NCBI RefSeq assembly: GCF_040954645.1
Contig: NC_092807.1
Location: 78,576,017-78,640,016, forward strand
Length of the DNA stretch: 64,000 bases
Reading direction: 5' to 3'
Source of the DNA: Diabrotica undecimpunctata
Taxonomy: Eukaryota > Arthropoda > Insecta > Coleoptera > Chrysomelidae
Below, piece by piece: positions 24,846-35,289 of this stretch (positions within the stretch are counted from its first letter, which is position 1; each line of letters starts with the position of its first letter). The notes beneath the pieces were generated by a model, which saw only the letters and a list, made by a program, of their open reading frames with translations, was not told where the DNA came from and made no database searches. Made by a program: the position numbers and the translations under genes.

Positions 24846-25190
24846 ATATGGATACAGAGGAAACCAATACAAACCTAATCATATGTTATGGACCAGATGA
24901 AGACGCAACAAAAAACGAAAATAATGAATTCTGGGACAAATTACAAGAAGTGATAAATGATTGTACAGAGAAAATTGTGATCACAGGAGACATGAACAAT
25001 AGAGTGGGGAAAGAAACAGAAAAATGGAACAATGTCATCGGACCTTATGGGGAGGACAAACTAAACAAAAATGGAAAATTACTACTCGAATTCTGTCTAG
25101 ACAATAACCTGGTGATTATGAACACACACTTCCAACATAAAAGGATACACAAGATCACAAGAGAAGTCAAATCAAGAGACTAACAATCAA
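24846..25190 (+). pseudogene. AP endonuclease part of the RTE-like LINE
   Basis: The frame reads LIICYGPDEDATKNENNEFW, then IVITGDMNNRVGKE and NGKLLLEFCLDNNLVIMNTH, the second half of an apurinic-type endonuclease (GDMN for the usual GDFN). The HKRIHKITREVKSRD segment ends at a stop near 25183, where the frame shifts to the RT part. The first half with the catalytic Asn and Glu is absent. Its GEDKLNKNGKLLLEFC style is that of RTE/BovB endonucleases. Confidence 0.8.
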
Positions 25191-25205
25191 TTATACTATA
25201 CTATA

Positions 25206-27299
25206 GTGCAAAAAACAGAGAAGAACTGGATAAGAGACGTAAGGGTAAAAAGGAGTTATGAAATTGATAGTGACCCCTATCTACTAGAAACCACATTCAA
25301 AAGCAAAAGAAAAGAAATAAAAAGAAATGAGAACATAAACAGAAAACACAAAGAAATAATAAACATTTATAAACTAAGGGAAGAAACAACGAGAATAAGA
25401 TACTCAGAAGGACTAGAGAAAGAGATGGACAATGAACATGAAATAACAGAAACAATAGAAGAAGAATGGAGAAAATATAAAAATGCGATGTTAAAAACAG
25501 CTAAATCAATATGTGGAACCACAATAAATAACAACAGAGGGAAACGAACATCTTGGTGGAACGATGAAGTGAAAAGAGAAATAAAAGAAAAGAAGAAATT
25601 ATGGAAAGAATACATCCAAGACAAAACACAACAAAAATATGAAAATTATAAGAGACAAAGAACGAAAGTTAAAGAGATAGTTAAGAAAGAGAAAAAGAAA
25701 AGTTGGGAAAAATTCGGGGAAAAAATGGAAGAAAACAGCACAGAAAATGTAAAATTATTTTACAGAATACTGAAAAACCTAAGAAGCAACAAAGAAACGA
25801 AACTGAAACAAATAATGAACAAGGAAGGAACAATAATAAACGACGATAAGACAATAATGGAAAGATGGAGGGAACATTTTCAGCTGATACTGAATGGAAA
25901 TCAAGCGAATACAATGGAGAACGAAAGCCACAACAGGAGAGTATCCATGAGAAACACGGAAAATCCAGAAACTATAGAAAAAGAAGAACTGGAAGAAGCA
26001 ATAAGAAAGATAAAGATTGGAAAAGCACCAGCAAGCGATGAAGTAGCACCAGAAATGATGAAATATATAGGAGTAAAAGCAAAAGAAAAATTGTTATACA
26101 TATATAACCTAATAGGGAAGAGAAAAGTAATACCCAGAGAATGGACAAATGCAGTAATTATACCTATATACAAGAAAGGAAACACAAGAGACTGTAGGAA
26201 CTATAGAGGTATATCACTACTATGTGTAGCAGCAAAAGTATACGAAACCATAATAGAAAGGAAAATTAGAAAAGAAATAGAACATAAATTAGAGGATGTA
26301 CAAAGTGGATTCAGGAAAGGACACAACACACAAGACCATATATTCACCATGCAACAAGTAATAGAAAAAGCCTTACAGAAAAATAAAGAAATACATCTGA
26401 GCTTTATAGACATGGAAAAAGCATTCGACTCAGTCCAAAGAAAAGATATATGGGAAAGCCTAAAGAAGAAACAAGTAAGTGAAGAACTGATAGAAGCAAC
26501 AAAGAGTATATACATGAAAACAACAAATACAGTAAGAATGTTAAATATACAGTCAGAACCATTTGAAACAACCCAAGGAGTTAGACAAGGGGGAAGTCTC
26601 AGCCCAGTACTATTCATAAATGTAATAGATGAGATAGTGAAAGAATGTAAGAAAACAATCAAGAAATACTGCATCGGTTGGAACAGAATGCAAATGATAA
26701 ATGCTGAGATGTGTATATTTGCAGACGACATAGTATTAATTGCGGAAACTGCAGAAAAACTGAAATACAATTTAGAGAAATGGAACCTAGAAGCAAGCAA
26801 ATACAACTAAAACGTAAACAAAGAGAAGACTCAAATAATGAAAATATCAAGGAAACAAGGGACGGAAGATCAAATAGAAGTAATGATAGACCAACAAAAA
26901 ATAATACAGACAAATTCATACAAATACTTAGGAACAGTAATCAACAACAAAGGAGACATCGAGGATGATCTTAACAACAGTATGGAAAACACAGGAAAAC
27001 TATTCCAAGCACTAAATAGAGGATTCCTTAATAACAAAGAAATATCAACAAAGACCAAGATGACAATATACAAAGCAATATATAGACCTACAGTGACATA
27101 TGGAGCAGAAAATTGGATATTAAACAAAAGACATCAGAGCAGAATTCAGGCAGCAGAGATGAAGTACCTCAGAAGAACGATAAGAGTAAAAAGAACTGAT
27201 AGAATCAGAAATGAAGAAATAAGAGAAAGACTCAAAATCAAACCGATACTCGAATCAATCAAAGAGAAAAAATTGGCATGGTTCGGACATAACCAATAG
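25206..27299 (+). pseudogene. Reverse transcriptase of the RTE-like LINE
   Basis: Two frames. The first (to 26810) holds a basic linker, WWNDEVKREIKEKK, then RT blocks: GKAPASDEVAPEMMKYIG, WTNAVIIPIYKKGN, NYRGISLLCVAAKVYE, DVQSGFRKGHNTQDHIF, IDMEKAFDSVQRKDIW, TTQGVRQGGSLSPVLF and the catalytic IFADDIVLIAE. A frameshift near 26810 leads into the second frame (26838-27299): YKYLGTVINNKGD, YRPTVTYGAENWILNKRHQS, RIRNEEIRERLKI and WFGH. All RT core residues seem present, but the frame breaks make it inactive. Confidence 0.85.
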
Positions 27300-27546
27300 G
27301 GAAGAACAGAACAGGAAGACCCATTAAAGAATGGAACAGTGACATCTCGCAGATACTGCAGAGTAAGGGTAAGACTTGGCAGGAAGCAACACAGATGGCA
27401 TCCAATAGGAAGGAATGGAGAAAGTTCGTTAAGAGCTAGGACACCTCAGAAGACTGTCAAATATTGTAATTTAATTGAATTGTATGTTAAACGGCCCAAC
27501 ACCGAAAGGTACAAATGGGTCTACTGATTAATTAAGCAAAGTATTA

Positions 27547-28500
27547 TATTTTTGGCGAAATAATTGTTAACAACTTCACAAGATTTCATGAAAAATTAAT
27601 GCATTCCCAAGTCTTATTTGGTCTCTGAGATGATCTATTCGTTCTTTCCTTGATTTTGTACAGCCTAAAACAAAAATAAGTATAAATTTAAATGAATAAT
27701 AAACTTTGAATTAAAAATAAACAAATCAAAAAGCCTATTTCTTATTTTAAAGGTTAATGTTAAAAATAGCTTGATAGAATTCTTCTTCTTGTATTTTTAA
27801 ACAGATCTTAATCCTATTAGTAGTACAACTTATTTTAAATAAATTCTTACTGGACAATGGCCGGCGCCAGATAAAAAAAACTTATCTTTAATTTTTTTCT
27901 TTTCCTTTCTTTGGTGGTCTTTTGTATGGAAAAGTATTGGTTCGTGTAGAACTTACAACGCAATTTTGCGGCTTTTCTAGAGTTTTCTTGATAGTTTTCC
28001 GAAAATTTAATAGTTGTAGCAGTGAGAAGCTGAGCAATTATCACCTATCGTGTGGATTTGTTTTCTAAAACTAAAAGAAACTCGATTTTATAAACTAATT
28101 TCGTATTAGAAACACTTTAAGGCCACATTTGAACAAAGGTAGGTTTTCTTTTGGAAAAAATAAATAACTACTTACGTTTTAAACATAATAACGTTTTTTT
28201 AGGCCTTTTATTTTTACTCTGTGATTTAATCTTAAACCATTTTGATCATCTTTTCAACTTATATTTATAATCTCGTGACTCCTTAAGGGATTGGCTATCA
28301 GTTTTCCATATTAGTTAGGATCGGATGTTATCCAATTGTCCATAAGAGAGAAAGAACCCAAAGCGTCGGATTATTAAAGGAAATAATAATAATAAATATT
28401 AAGTACTCACCTGGGATCGAGTCTCTAGAAATCAAAAAGATAGACTTTCTAACAGCTAAGTGGAAATTTATTCTTAATTTTGGTAGAATCGAACTTACAC
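27547..28500 (-). other. Left arm of fold-back with a 746 bp intron-like segment
   Basis: Minus strand: leader and exon end at 28411, donor GTGAGT at 28410, acceptor TTTTAG ending 27665, exon 2 from 27664 with the short frame SRKERIDHLRDQIRLGNALI. The right arm has the same exons with a 59 bp intron, so about 690 bp differs between the arms. The longer intron holds no recognised gene. Confidence 0.5.
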
Positions 28501-28726
28501 GTTGGGCGCCAAATTGATATGTATTTGAAAACGCTCTTTCGGAGAGCCCTCAGGGAAGTGGGTAAAGGAATGATTATCAATAAATCAATATATTCTTCGA
28601 TTGCTGCTTTTGTCTTTATTAAAGATTTCTTTTTTAAATCAATTTAAAATCAATAGTTGAACAATAAAGTGAAAAGGTTAATTAACAAGTTCTTATTATA
28701 ACCACTACAGTGGGGTTCTAATTACA
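28501..28726 (-). repeat. Short LTR-like block with primer-binding site
   Basis: On the minus strand a block from TGTAATTAGAACCCC (28726) to ACATATCA is followed by ATTTGGCGCCCAACGTG, the tRNA primer-binding form used by many Gypsy elements. No second intact copy of this block was found, so the call rests on the primer site and the TG...CA ends. Confidence 0.4.
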
Positions 28727-28754
28727 GTGTCGTACTAAAAAAATTGAGAAATTT

Positions 28755-29073
28755 AGTGTAATGTTCGATTCTACCAAAATTAAGAATAAATTTCCACTTA
28801 GCTGTTAGAAAGTCTATCTTTTTGATTTCTGGAGACTCGATCCCAGGTGAGTACTTAATATTTAAGTTTATTATTCATTTAAATTTATACTTATTTTTGT
28901 TTTAGGCTGTACAATATCAAGGAAAGAACGAATAGATCATCTCAGAGATAAAATAAGACTTGGGAATGCATTAATTTTCCATGAACTCTTGTGGAGTTGT
29001 TAACAAGTATTTAGCCAAAAATAAAATAATAAAACTTTATTTCAATAATTTATTCTGAATTCTTTGGACCTGT

Positions 29074-29077
<4 letters not shown>
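28755..29077 (+). other. Right arm of fold-back with a 59 bp intron
   Basis: Plus strand. The leader contains FHLAVRKSIFLISGDSIP, donor CCCAG/GTGAGT at 28847, acceptor TTTTTGTTTTAG ending 28905, then exon 2 with CTISRKERIDHLRDKIRLGN up to a stop near 29003. AATAAAA near 29025 could act as a polyadenylation signal. The joined frame across the intron is open in both arms. Whether it is translated is unknown. Confidence 0.45.

Positions 29078-29165
<88 letters not shown>
29078..29165. repeat. (TA)n microsatellite
   Basis: Linker between the fold-back and element C. Confidence 0.97.
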
Positions 29166-29169
<4 letters not shown>

Positions 29170-30496
29170 ATGATTGTTTATTTTGAGTTCAAACTTAGTT
29201 TATTCAGCCAATAAAAAAATTATAACTTATCTGTTATCAAAAGTAAAATAATCCTTATATTACCTGTGTTCGATGGATTCAAAAGATTTTCTAGTTGTCT
29301 TTTATCGGGATAGAGAAAAAGGATAATAATACAAATATATTATATTACAAAGATTTACGTTTCTTTATTTTATATGAACGAATAAAACAATTATTAAATT
29401 CTGTCGTTATCTTATCAATCAGCATACAAGAAAATAAATCAAATTATTATGATAATAAGATTTTAAAGCTACATACATTTATATTACGTGAAAATCCAAT
29501 TTTACTTAAAATTTTCTTTACTTGAAAAAAAGAAACCACAAAACTTTAAACTTTTGGTTAGCCTAACAAAACCTCAGTTCTTAAATTTGAATGCTAATGA
29601 CCATGATGTCGAAACGATCCTTCACAGATATAAAATTCAATTGTATAAACACTTACAGTTTATTTTCTTGAGTTGTATGTTGGAACATACCCAGAAAAGT
29701 CCAGTCTCCTCAAAAATGTGATCTCCCCTCTTTGGCACCTCGGCTCCTTCTTTACGTCTCTGCAAACCTCCTTCAGACTACACAAAAAACACCTGATTCA
29801 CTTCTCCAAACTCCGCTACTTATTTATAACACCAGAACCTCCTTTTGTCAACTTGATGCCGTAAGAATACTTTCACATATACTTTATAAAATGCCCACGG
29901 TAGATACAAGGACCTCTTTTAATCTACTTGTTATCTCCTTCTTCAAACTATTCACTTCTTTTCGTTACGCCGGTATCCAAACTCACGAACCACACCCTGT
30001 CTTGAGACACACGACTGTTTCCTTTCGATGACCAAAATATGACTAACTTCTCCTCTCTCATGATCGACTCACCAAATTCCCATTTTAAAAACGACCGTCC
30101 AATCAAAAAGCTTAAATTTTGTTTATCATGATTTTGGAAAAGCCTAATTTCGGTTTCAGAAAAAACTAAATAGCTTACTTTAAAATTGGTTTTTTTCAAT
30201 ACATCATTTATACATATTTCAAAAGATTAAAATATGGTCATTTAATACTCGACTATACAAACAATGAAAAGATTATTAACTTGCAGGTAAAATGTCTTCT
30301 AATTCTAAACAAAGGTTTTTTGATAATTTTGTTTGCAACGGAAACAGGTTGTTTGCCAAACAAATTTCTATTCTTATCTACACTAAATCTTATCTTAAAT
30401 TAATATATACATTTTTGTTTATAATGATTTCTTAAAATTTTATTCCGATGGATATTTTATTTATTTTTCTTTGGTTGGGAAAGAAAAAGTATGACA
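29166..30496 (-). repeat. 3' LTR of element C
   Basis: Direct repeat of 33446-34782 with only scattered substitutions and short indels. It adjoins the polypurine tract at 30497-30510. Confidence 0.95.
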
Positions 30497-31475
30497 AATC
30501 CCCGCCTTTGCATATGATAAAAATTACTGAATTATGCAGGGATTTTTCTCTATGCAAAAACAATAAAGAATAGTCTTTCAACATTTTATTAATTCCTTCT
30601 TTCACTTGTTGTCGATATTTATATGGGATCGGGTAAGTCTTCGATCGAAAATTTCCTAAGTCTTTAACCTCAAATGAATGTTCATAGTTTTTGGCTACTC
30701 TGTTTTCTTCATTTATTAAATCTTCATACTTTCTCAATATTACACGCAATTCCTTTTCCTTTTCTTCTCCACATATCAATTTTCTTTCTTTTTCCTCAAT
30801 TTCTTTACACATATTTAATTTGTATTCTGCCTCCTCCATTTCGCATACTTCTTCAAATACCACTGTTTTAATTGTACCTTTTTCGTCTTCTTTTGTTAAT
30901 CTTTCTTCTTTTTCTTCTTCTGGGCTCATCTCTTCTTTTGAGGAAACCCACTTTTCACTTTCTTTTGCCAATCTCCTCTTTATTCTCTGTCCTTGTTTCA
31001 TTGCTAAATTCATTTCCACCGTTTGTTCTTTGTCTAAATCATTTTTTCGTTTCTCATTTTCCTTTTCCATTTCCTTACTGTCCTGTTCTTCTTCTTTTTC
31101 CTCTGTGATTTTCATCGTGTTATTTTTGAAATCTATCACCACATGTTTTTCTGCCAATTCATCCACTCCTACGATCATATCATGCGACATGTTTGGCATC
31201 ACAACACATTGTAGTGCATAAAATTTCTTATCCAATCGTACTTTTATTCGTATTCCTTCATTTATCGTTGCCAAAGTCCGTTTATTTGCGTCCACTAAAT
31301 TTACCTTGGGAATTTTGTAAATCAAATTCGTTAAATTAACTTCCTCTATTAGTTTTCTGTTGATCAGTGTAATTTCCGATCCAGTATCAATCATAATTTT
31401 AATCGGTGTCTCGTTGATAAAACCATCTACAAATTTCAGATTTGCTTCACTTATTTTGTCCTTATTTTCTGCCAA
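30432..31475 (-). CDS. Protease and RT start of element C
   Basis: Open frame in the -1 frame relative to gag, so it is probably made by ribosomal frameshifting; it has no ATG start (the first codon listed is TTG). It begins MAENKDKISEANLKF and holds the aspartic protease MIDTGSEITLI and a flap/second block HDMIVGVDEL, then a charged linker of about 130 residues rich in E and K, then the conserved pre-RT segment NYEHSFEVKDL and YPIPYKYRQQV. The frame then runs through a deletion scar and ends inside the 3' LTR. The protease looks intact. No slippery heptamer was identified with certainty. Confidence 0.82.
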   Translation of the reverse strand: MAENKDKISEANLKFVDGFINETPIKIMIDTGSEITLINRKLIEEVNLTNLIYKIPKVNLVDANKRTLATINEGIRIKVRLDKKFYALQCVVMPNMSHDMIVGVDELAEKHVVIDFKNNTMKITEEKEEEQDSKEMEKENEKRKNDLDKEQTVEMNLAMKQGQRIKRRLAKESEKWVSSKEEMSPEEEKEERLTKEDEKGTIKTVVFEEVCEMEEAEYKLNMCKEIEEKERKLICGEEKEKELRVILRKYEDLINEENRVAKNYEHSFEVKDLGNFRSKTYPIPYKYRQQVKEGINKMLKDYSLLFLHREKSLHNSVIFIICKGGDLSYFFFPNQRKINKISIGIKF

Positions 31476-31525
31476 TTTAATAAATTCCTTCGGGTGACAA
31501 AAAATTCCTGTTTGTTTCTTTGTCT

Positions 31526-33079
31526 TTAGTGAGCGCCTTCGTGAAAAGACGCTTGCTGTTCTTGTTCGCTTCTACTTCTGTCGCTTTGTCTCTCATCCTC
31601 ATATTCCTCTATGTGTGTGTTGTTGACCGCTCTTCTATTTTCTCTTGGTCTCTCGGACCCGTATCGGTTTCCGCGATTTTCCGGTTTATTCGTTCTATTA
31701 TTATTTCGGTTTTCCTGATATGTGCGAGTGTTGTTTCTATTCTGGTTCCCTCGATATCGGTTTTCGTTCCATTGCCGATTTCTTTGTTCATAATTTACTC
31801 TTCCGTTGTCTCTACTTTCGTTTTCCCTCCTCGGGACAAATTCTCTTCTTGTGTACTCTCTCCTAAAGTTTTGTCCTCTATCTCTATAGTCTTGATTTTC
31901 TCGTTGTCTATAATTTTCTTGCGTTCTCCTCATTTTTCTTTCTCTTAATTTTGCTTCTCGTATTTGTAAGAATTGACATAAACTGTCAATATCTTTGTAG
32001 TTTTGTAGAGTTATGTGATCTTCTAAGGTATCTTCAAAATGTCTGGCTATTAGTTCCACTAGCTGTTCGGACGAATAGTTGTAATGTAAGTGTCTTGCAT
32101 TGTTGTATAGTTGTAGGGCATATGTTTTTTCTGATATACCTATACTATCCTGGTATCTCCCATTTTGTAATTCCTTGTTTATCTCTATCTGTTGTATTTT
32201 CCCCCAGAAATAATTCAGAAATTTTTGTTCAAATGTTTGCCAATTTTGCAATTCTTCTTCTTTGCTATCAAACCATAAACTTGCCTCATCTTTAAGATGG
32301 TTCCTTATCGTTTCCTTTGCTGTTTCGAAATTACCGATATGTCGTACTTTCTTTTTTAAATTGTTAATGAAAATTACTGGGTGTAATTTTTTTACGTCCC
32401 CGCCAAACTGTATTTTTATGTCACCCGGACTTTGGATGAGTACTTCTCTCCTGTCTCCCATCTCTCGTTGTTTTCTGATATCCTCAATTTGTTTTTCTAT
32501 TTCTTTCTTGTCTTCTTGTAAAGCCATTTCAAATTTTGTTTCTAACTGTTCTAATTCTTTTTTCTGTACAGTCTTAATATCTTTCATTTTGGTTTCTATT
32601 TCTTCTCTCTGCATCTCTAGTTCCTTTTTCTGGCAATTTCGTATCTCCTTCATTGTATTTTGGATATCTTTAATCTCTGTCTCTTGTTTTGCATTCTTTA
32701 AGGTTATTTCTTCTATCTGTTGTATCAGTTCTTTCTTTATCCCCTCAACACATCTTCTAATTTCCTGTTCATAGTTTTCCAGACGCTGCTCTATATTCCT
32801 GTTATTTAGTTCTATTGCTTGTCTTGTTTCCCGTTGGTTTTCTTCCATTGTTTGTTTTGTTTCATCCATTTTTAGTGATGTTTCTTGTTGGTTTTTCTCT
32901 ATTGTTTGTGTCTGTATTTGCATCATTGCTAATAATTTTTCTAACATCCCTGATTCTTTTCTTTCCTCCATTATTGTAGCATTTTCTTCATTATCCGATC
33001 CTTCTTCACCAATTGTTTTTTCTAATCTGTTATCCTCCTTTCTTTCTTGCATTTTGCTTTGACTCCTTGTGGTCGACAT
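31526..33079 (-). CDS. Gag of element C
   Basis: Intact frame from ATG 33079 (MSTTRSQSKMQERKEDN), 517 residues. Order: acidic N-terminus; coiled coil of nearly 200 residues rich in E, K, Q and I; capsid-like region with FGGDVKKLHPVIFINNLKKK, FEQKFLNYFWGKIQQIE and LVELIARHFEDTLEDHI; Arg/Asn-rich tail (RREYTRREFVPRRENESRDN) without zinc knuckles. It is closely related to gag of element A, although the LTRs of the two elements differ. The start fits the same MSTTRSQSK as in A. Expected role: particle assembly and packaging of element RNA in the cytoplasm. Confidence 0.9.
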   Translation of the reverse strand: MSTTRSQSKMQERKEDNRLEKTIGEEGSDNEENATIMEERKESGMLEKLLAMMQIQTQTIEKNQQETSLKMDETKQTMEENQRETRQAIELNNRNIEQRLENYEQEIRRCVEGIKKELIQQIEEITLKNAKQETEIKDIQNTMKEIRNCQKKELEMQREEIETKMKDIKTVQKKELEQLETKFEMALQEDKKEIEKQIEDIRKQREMGDRREVLIQSPGDIKIQFGGDVKKLHPVIFINNLKKKVRHIGNFETAKETIRNHLKDEASLWFDSKEEELQNWQTFEQKFLNYFWGKIQQIEINKELQNGRYQDSIGISEKTYALQLYNNARHLHYNYSSEQLVELIARHFEDTLEDHITLQNYKDIDSLCQFLQIREAKLRERKMRRTQENYRQRENQDYRDRGQNFRREYTRREFVPRRENESRDNGRVNYEQRNRQWNENRYRGNQNRNNTRTYQENRNNNRTNKPENRGNRYGSERPRENRRAVNNTHIEEYEDERQSDRSRSEQEQQASFHEGAH

Positions 33080-33445
33080 GTTCGTTAGATTATTTATCCC
33101 CGCCAAATATGAAGCTTTGAAATTTGTGCAATAATATCCCCGCCAAATATGAAATTCGAGTAATGTTGCAAAGACGAAAACTTTTCCTCTTATCCCAAAT
33201 GCAATAAATTCAAATAAATGCAATAAAATTTTAAAACTTTTGTCAGTTGTAAAAATCAATAAAATATCATAAATTATATCATGTAAAAATTTGTACCTAG
33301 ATAAATTTGAAATGTAATGTCATAAAAGCAAATGTTATAAACTTTAACCATCGGCAAATAAATTTTCAATCAATCTGCTTTCTTTCTCTATCCGTTTAAA
33401 TTTTAACTAGAAATACTTTCTACGCCTTACACGTTGGGGGCCATT

Positions 33446-34779
33446 TGTTATGATTGTTTATTTTGAGTTCAAACTTAGTTTATTGAGCCAATAAAAAAAT
33501 TATAACTTATCTGTTATCAAAAGTAAAATAATCCTTATATTACCTGTGTTCGATGGATTCAAAAGATTTTCTAGTTGTCTTTTATCGGGAGAAGAGAAGA
33601 AAAGGATAATAATACAAATATATTATATTACAAAGATTTACGTTTCTTTATTTTATATGAACGAATAAAACAATTATTAAATTCTGTCGTTATCTTATCA
33701 ATCAGCATACAAGAAAATAAATCAAATTATTATAATAATAAGATTTTAAAGCTACATACATTTATATTACGTGAAAAACCAATTTTAATTAAAATTTTCT
33801 TTACTTGAAAAAAAGAAACCACAAAACTTTAAACTTTTGATTAGCCTAACAAAACCTCAGTTCTTAAATTTGAATGCTAATGACCATGATGTCGAAACAA
33901 TCCTTCACAGATATAAAATATAATTGTATAAACACTTACAGTTTATTTTCTTCTTGAGTTGTATGTTGGAACATACCCAGAAAAGTCCAGTCTCCTCAAA
34001 GATGTGATCTCCCCTCTTTGGCACCTCGGCTCCTTCTTTACGTCTCTGCAAACCTCCTTCAGACTACACAAAAAACACCTGATTCACTTCTCCAAACTCC
34101 TCTACTTATTTATGACACCAGGACCTCCTTTTGTCAACTTGATGCCGTAAGAATACTTTCACATATACTTTATAAAATGCCCACGGTAGATACAAGGACC
34201 TCTTTTAATCTACTTGTTATCTCCTTCTTCAAACTATTCACTTCTTTTCGTTACGCCGGTATCCAAACTCACGAACCACACCCTGTCTTGAGACACACGA
34301 CTGTTTCCTTTCGATGACCAAAATATGACTAACTTCTCCTCTCTCATGATCGACTCACCAAATTCCCATTTTAAAAACGACCGTCCAATCAAAAAGCTTA
34401 AATTGTGTTTATCATGATTTTGGAAAAGCCTAATTTCGGTTTCAGAGAAAACTAAATAGCTTACTTTAAAATTGGTTTTTTTCAATACATCATTTATACA
34501 TATTTCAAAAGATTAAAATATGGTCATTTAATACTCGACTATACAAACAATGAAAAGATTATTAACATGCAGGTAAAATGTCTTCTAATTCTAAACAAAG
34601 GTTTTTTGATAATTTTGTTTGCAACGGAAACAGGTCGTTTGCCAAACAAATTTCTATTCTTATCTACACTAAATCTTATCTTAAATTAATATATACATTT
34701 TTGTTTATAATGATTTCTTAAAATTTTATTCCGATGGATATTTTATTTATTTTTCTTTGGTTGGGAAAGAAAAAGTATG

Positions 34780-34782
<3 letters not shown>
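33446..34782 (-). repeat. 5' LTR of element C
   Basis: Direct repeat of 29166-30496. Its inner end meets the TGGCCCCCAACGTG primer-binding site after two bases. Confidence 0.95.

Positions 34783-34850
<68 letters not shown>
34783..34850. repeat. (TA)n microsatellite
   Basis: Linker between element C and a Penelope-like tail. Confidence 0.97.
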
Positions 34851-34854
<4 letters not shown>

Positions 34855-35219
34855 TCAAATTATTTTTCGACCGTACTGTTTTAAATATTGATTTATAGTA
34901 TAAAATAAACAATTACTATGACAGTAATTTTAACCTATTCACTTAAAATTGTACAATGGGAATTCACTCTATAAAATATTGCGGTTACCATAACTCAAAC
35001 AAAATCAAACAAATATGTCATTTATTTAGATATGCTAAAAAAATTTTTTATTCTTATAGTTGTAAGTATTAAAATATTCCTTTGTTTACATATAATAATT
35101 AATTATTCTAATAAATTTACAGTTTTCTTCTCCTGAAGAAGTCACAAAATCGTGACGAAATATTGTTGAGACTGAACAAATAGAGTTTTATTTCCTGACC
35201 GATTGCTGATACTATAAAT

Positions 35220-35221
<2 letters not shown>
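34851..35221 (+). mobile_element. Penelope-like tail with inverted ends
   Basis: A 371 bp block between two (TA)n tracts. TTGATTTATAGTAT near 34891 returns inverted near 35208. A hammerhead-like core is at 35133-35160 on the plus strand. No protein frame. The layout is that of a pseudo-LTR fragment of a Penelope-like element. Confidence 0.55.
35133..35160 (+). ncRNA. Hammerhead-like core
   Basis: CTGAAGA, a GTCAC/GTGAC stem with a short loop, then GAAA. Downstream TATTGTT and AACAAATA could form stem III. Stem I was not established. Confidence 0.4.

Positions 35222-35287
<66 letters not shown>
35222..35287. repeat. (TA)n microsatellite
   Basis: Last linker of the first TE chain. Confidence 0.97.

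Positions 35288-35289
<2 letters not shown>

Larger units (their letters stand above)
24840..27546 (+). mobile_element. RTE-like non-LTR retrotransposon, 5' truncated
   Basis: Flanked by a 9 bp duplication TATTTTTGG (24831-24839 and 27547-27555). The inverted arm at about 29025-29030 shows the unoccupied site, which proves the insertion. It carries part of an AP endonuclease, a complete RT region and a C-terminal domain. The 5' end falls inside the endonuclease. Confidence 0.88.
24780..29077. mobile_element. Head-to-head fold-back of LTR-retroelement sequence
   Basis: The left end TGTTACAGGTCCAAAG returns exactly inverted at 29062-29077. The inverted arms continue: left arm pieces 24780-24839, 27547-27720 and 28383-28500 pair with the right arm about 28755-29077. 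Each arm carries the same leader-intron-exon arrangement pointing outward. The centre (about 28500-28726) has a minus-strand TGGCGCCCAACGTG primer-binding site next to a short LTR-like block. The left arm is lengthened by a longer intron and by a nested RTE-like LINE. (TA)n lies on both sides. Confidence 0.65.
29166..34782 (-). mobile_element. Gypsy-type LTR retrotransposon C (gag-protease only, minus strand)
   Basis: LTRs 29166-30496 (1331 bp) and 33446-34782 (1337 bp) are near identical and bounded by TG...CA on the minus strand. The primer-binding site TGGCCCCCAACGTG lies at 33430-33443 (minus) and a polypurine AAAGGCGGGGATT borders the 3' LTR. The 2.95 kb interior has intact gag and protease frames. 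RT breaks off after YPIPYKYRQQVKEGINKMLKD, so RT core, RNase H and integrase are gone. It would need a helper. Near-identical LTRs indicate recent movement. Confidence 0.93.

Noticed and set aside
29732..30199. Frames of 83-99 codons in the LTR of element C, repeated at 34018-34485
   Set aside because: They are LTR sequence present twice; no domain and no start context of note.
30674..32774. Plus-strand Phe/Ser-rich frames opposite element C
   Set aside because: Shadows of the minus-strand gag and protease, with the composition expected for the complement of Lys/Glu codons.
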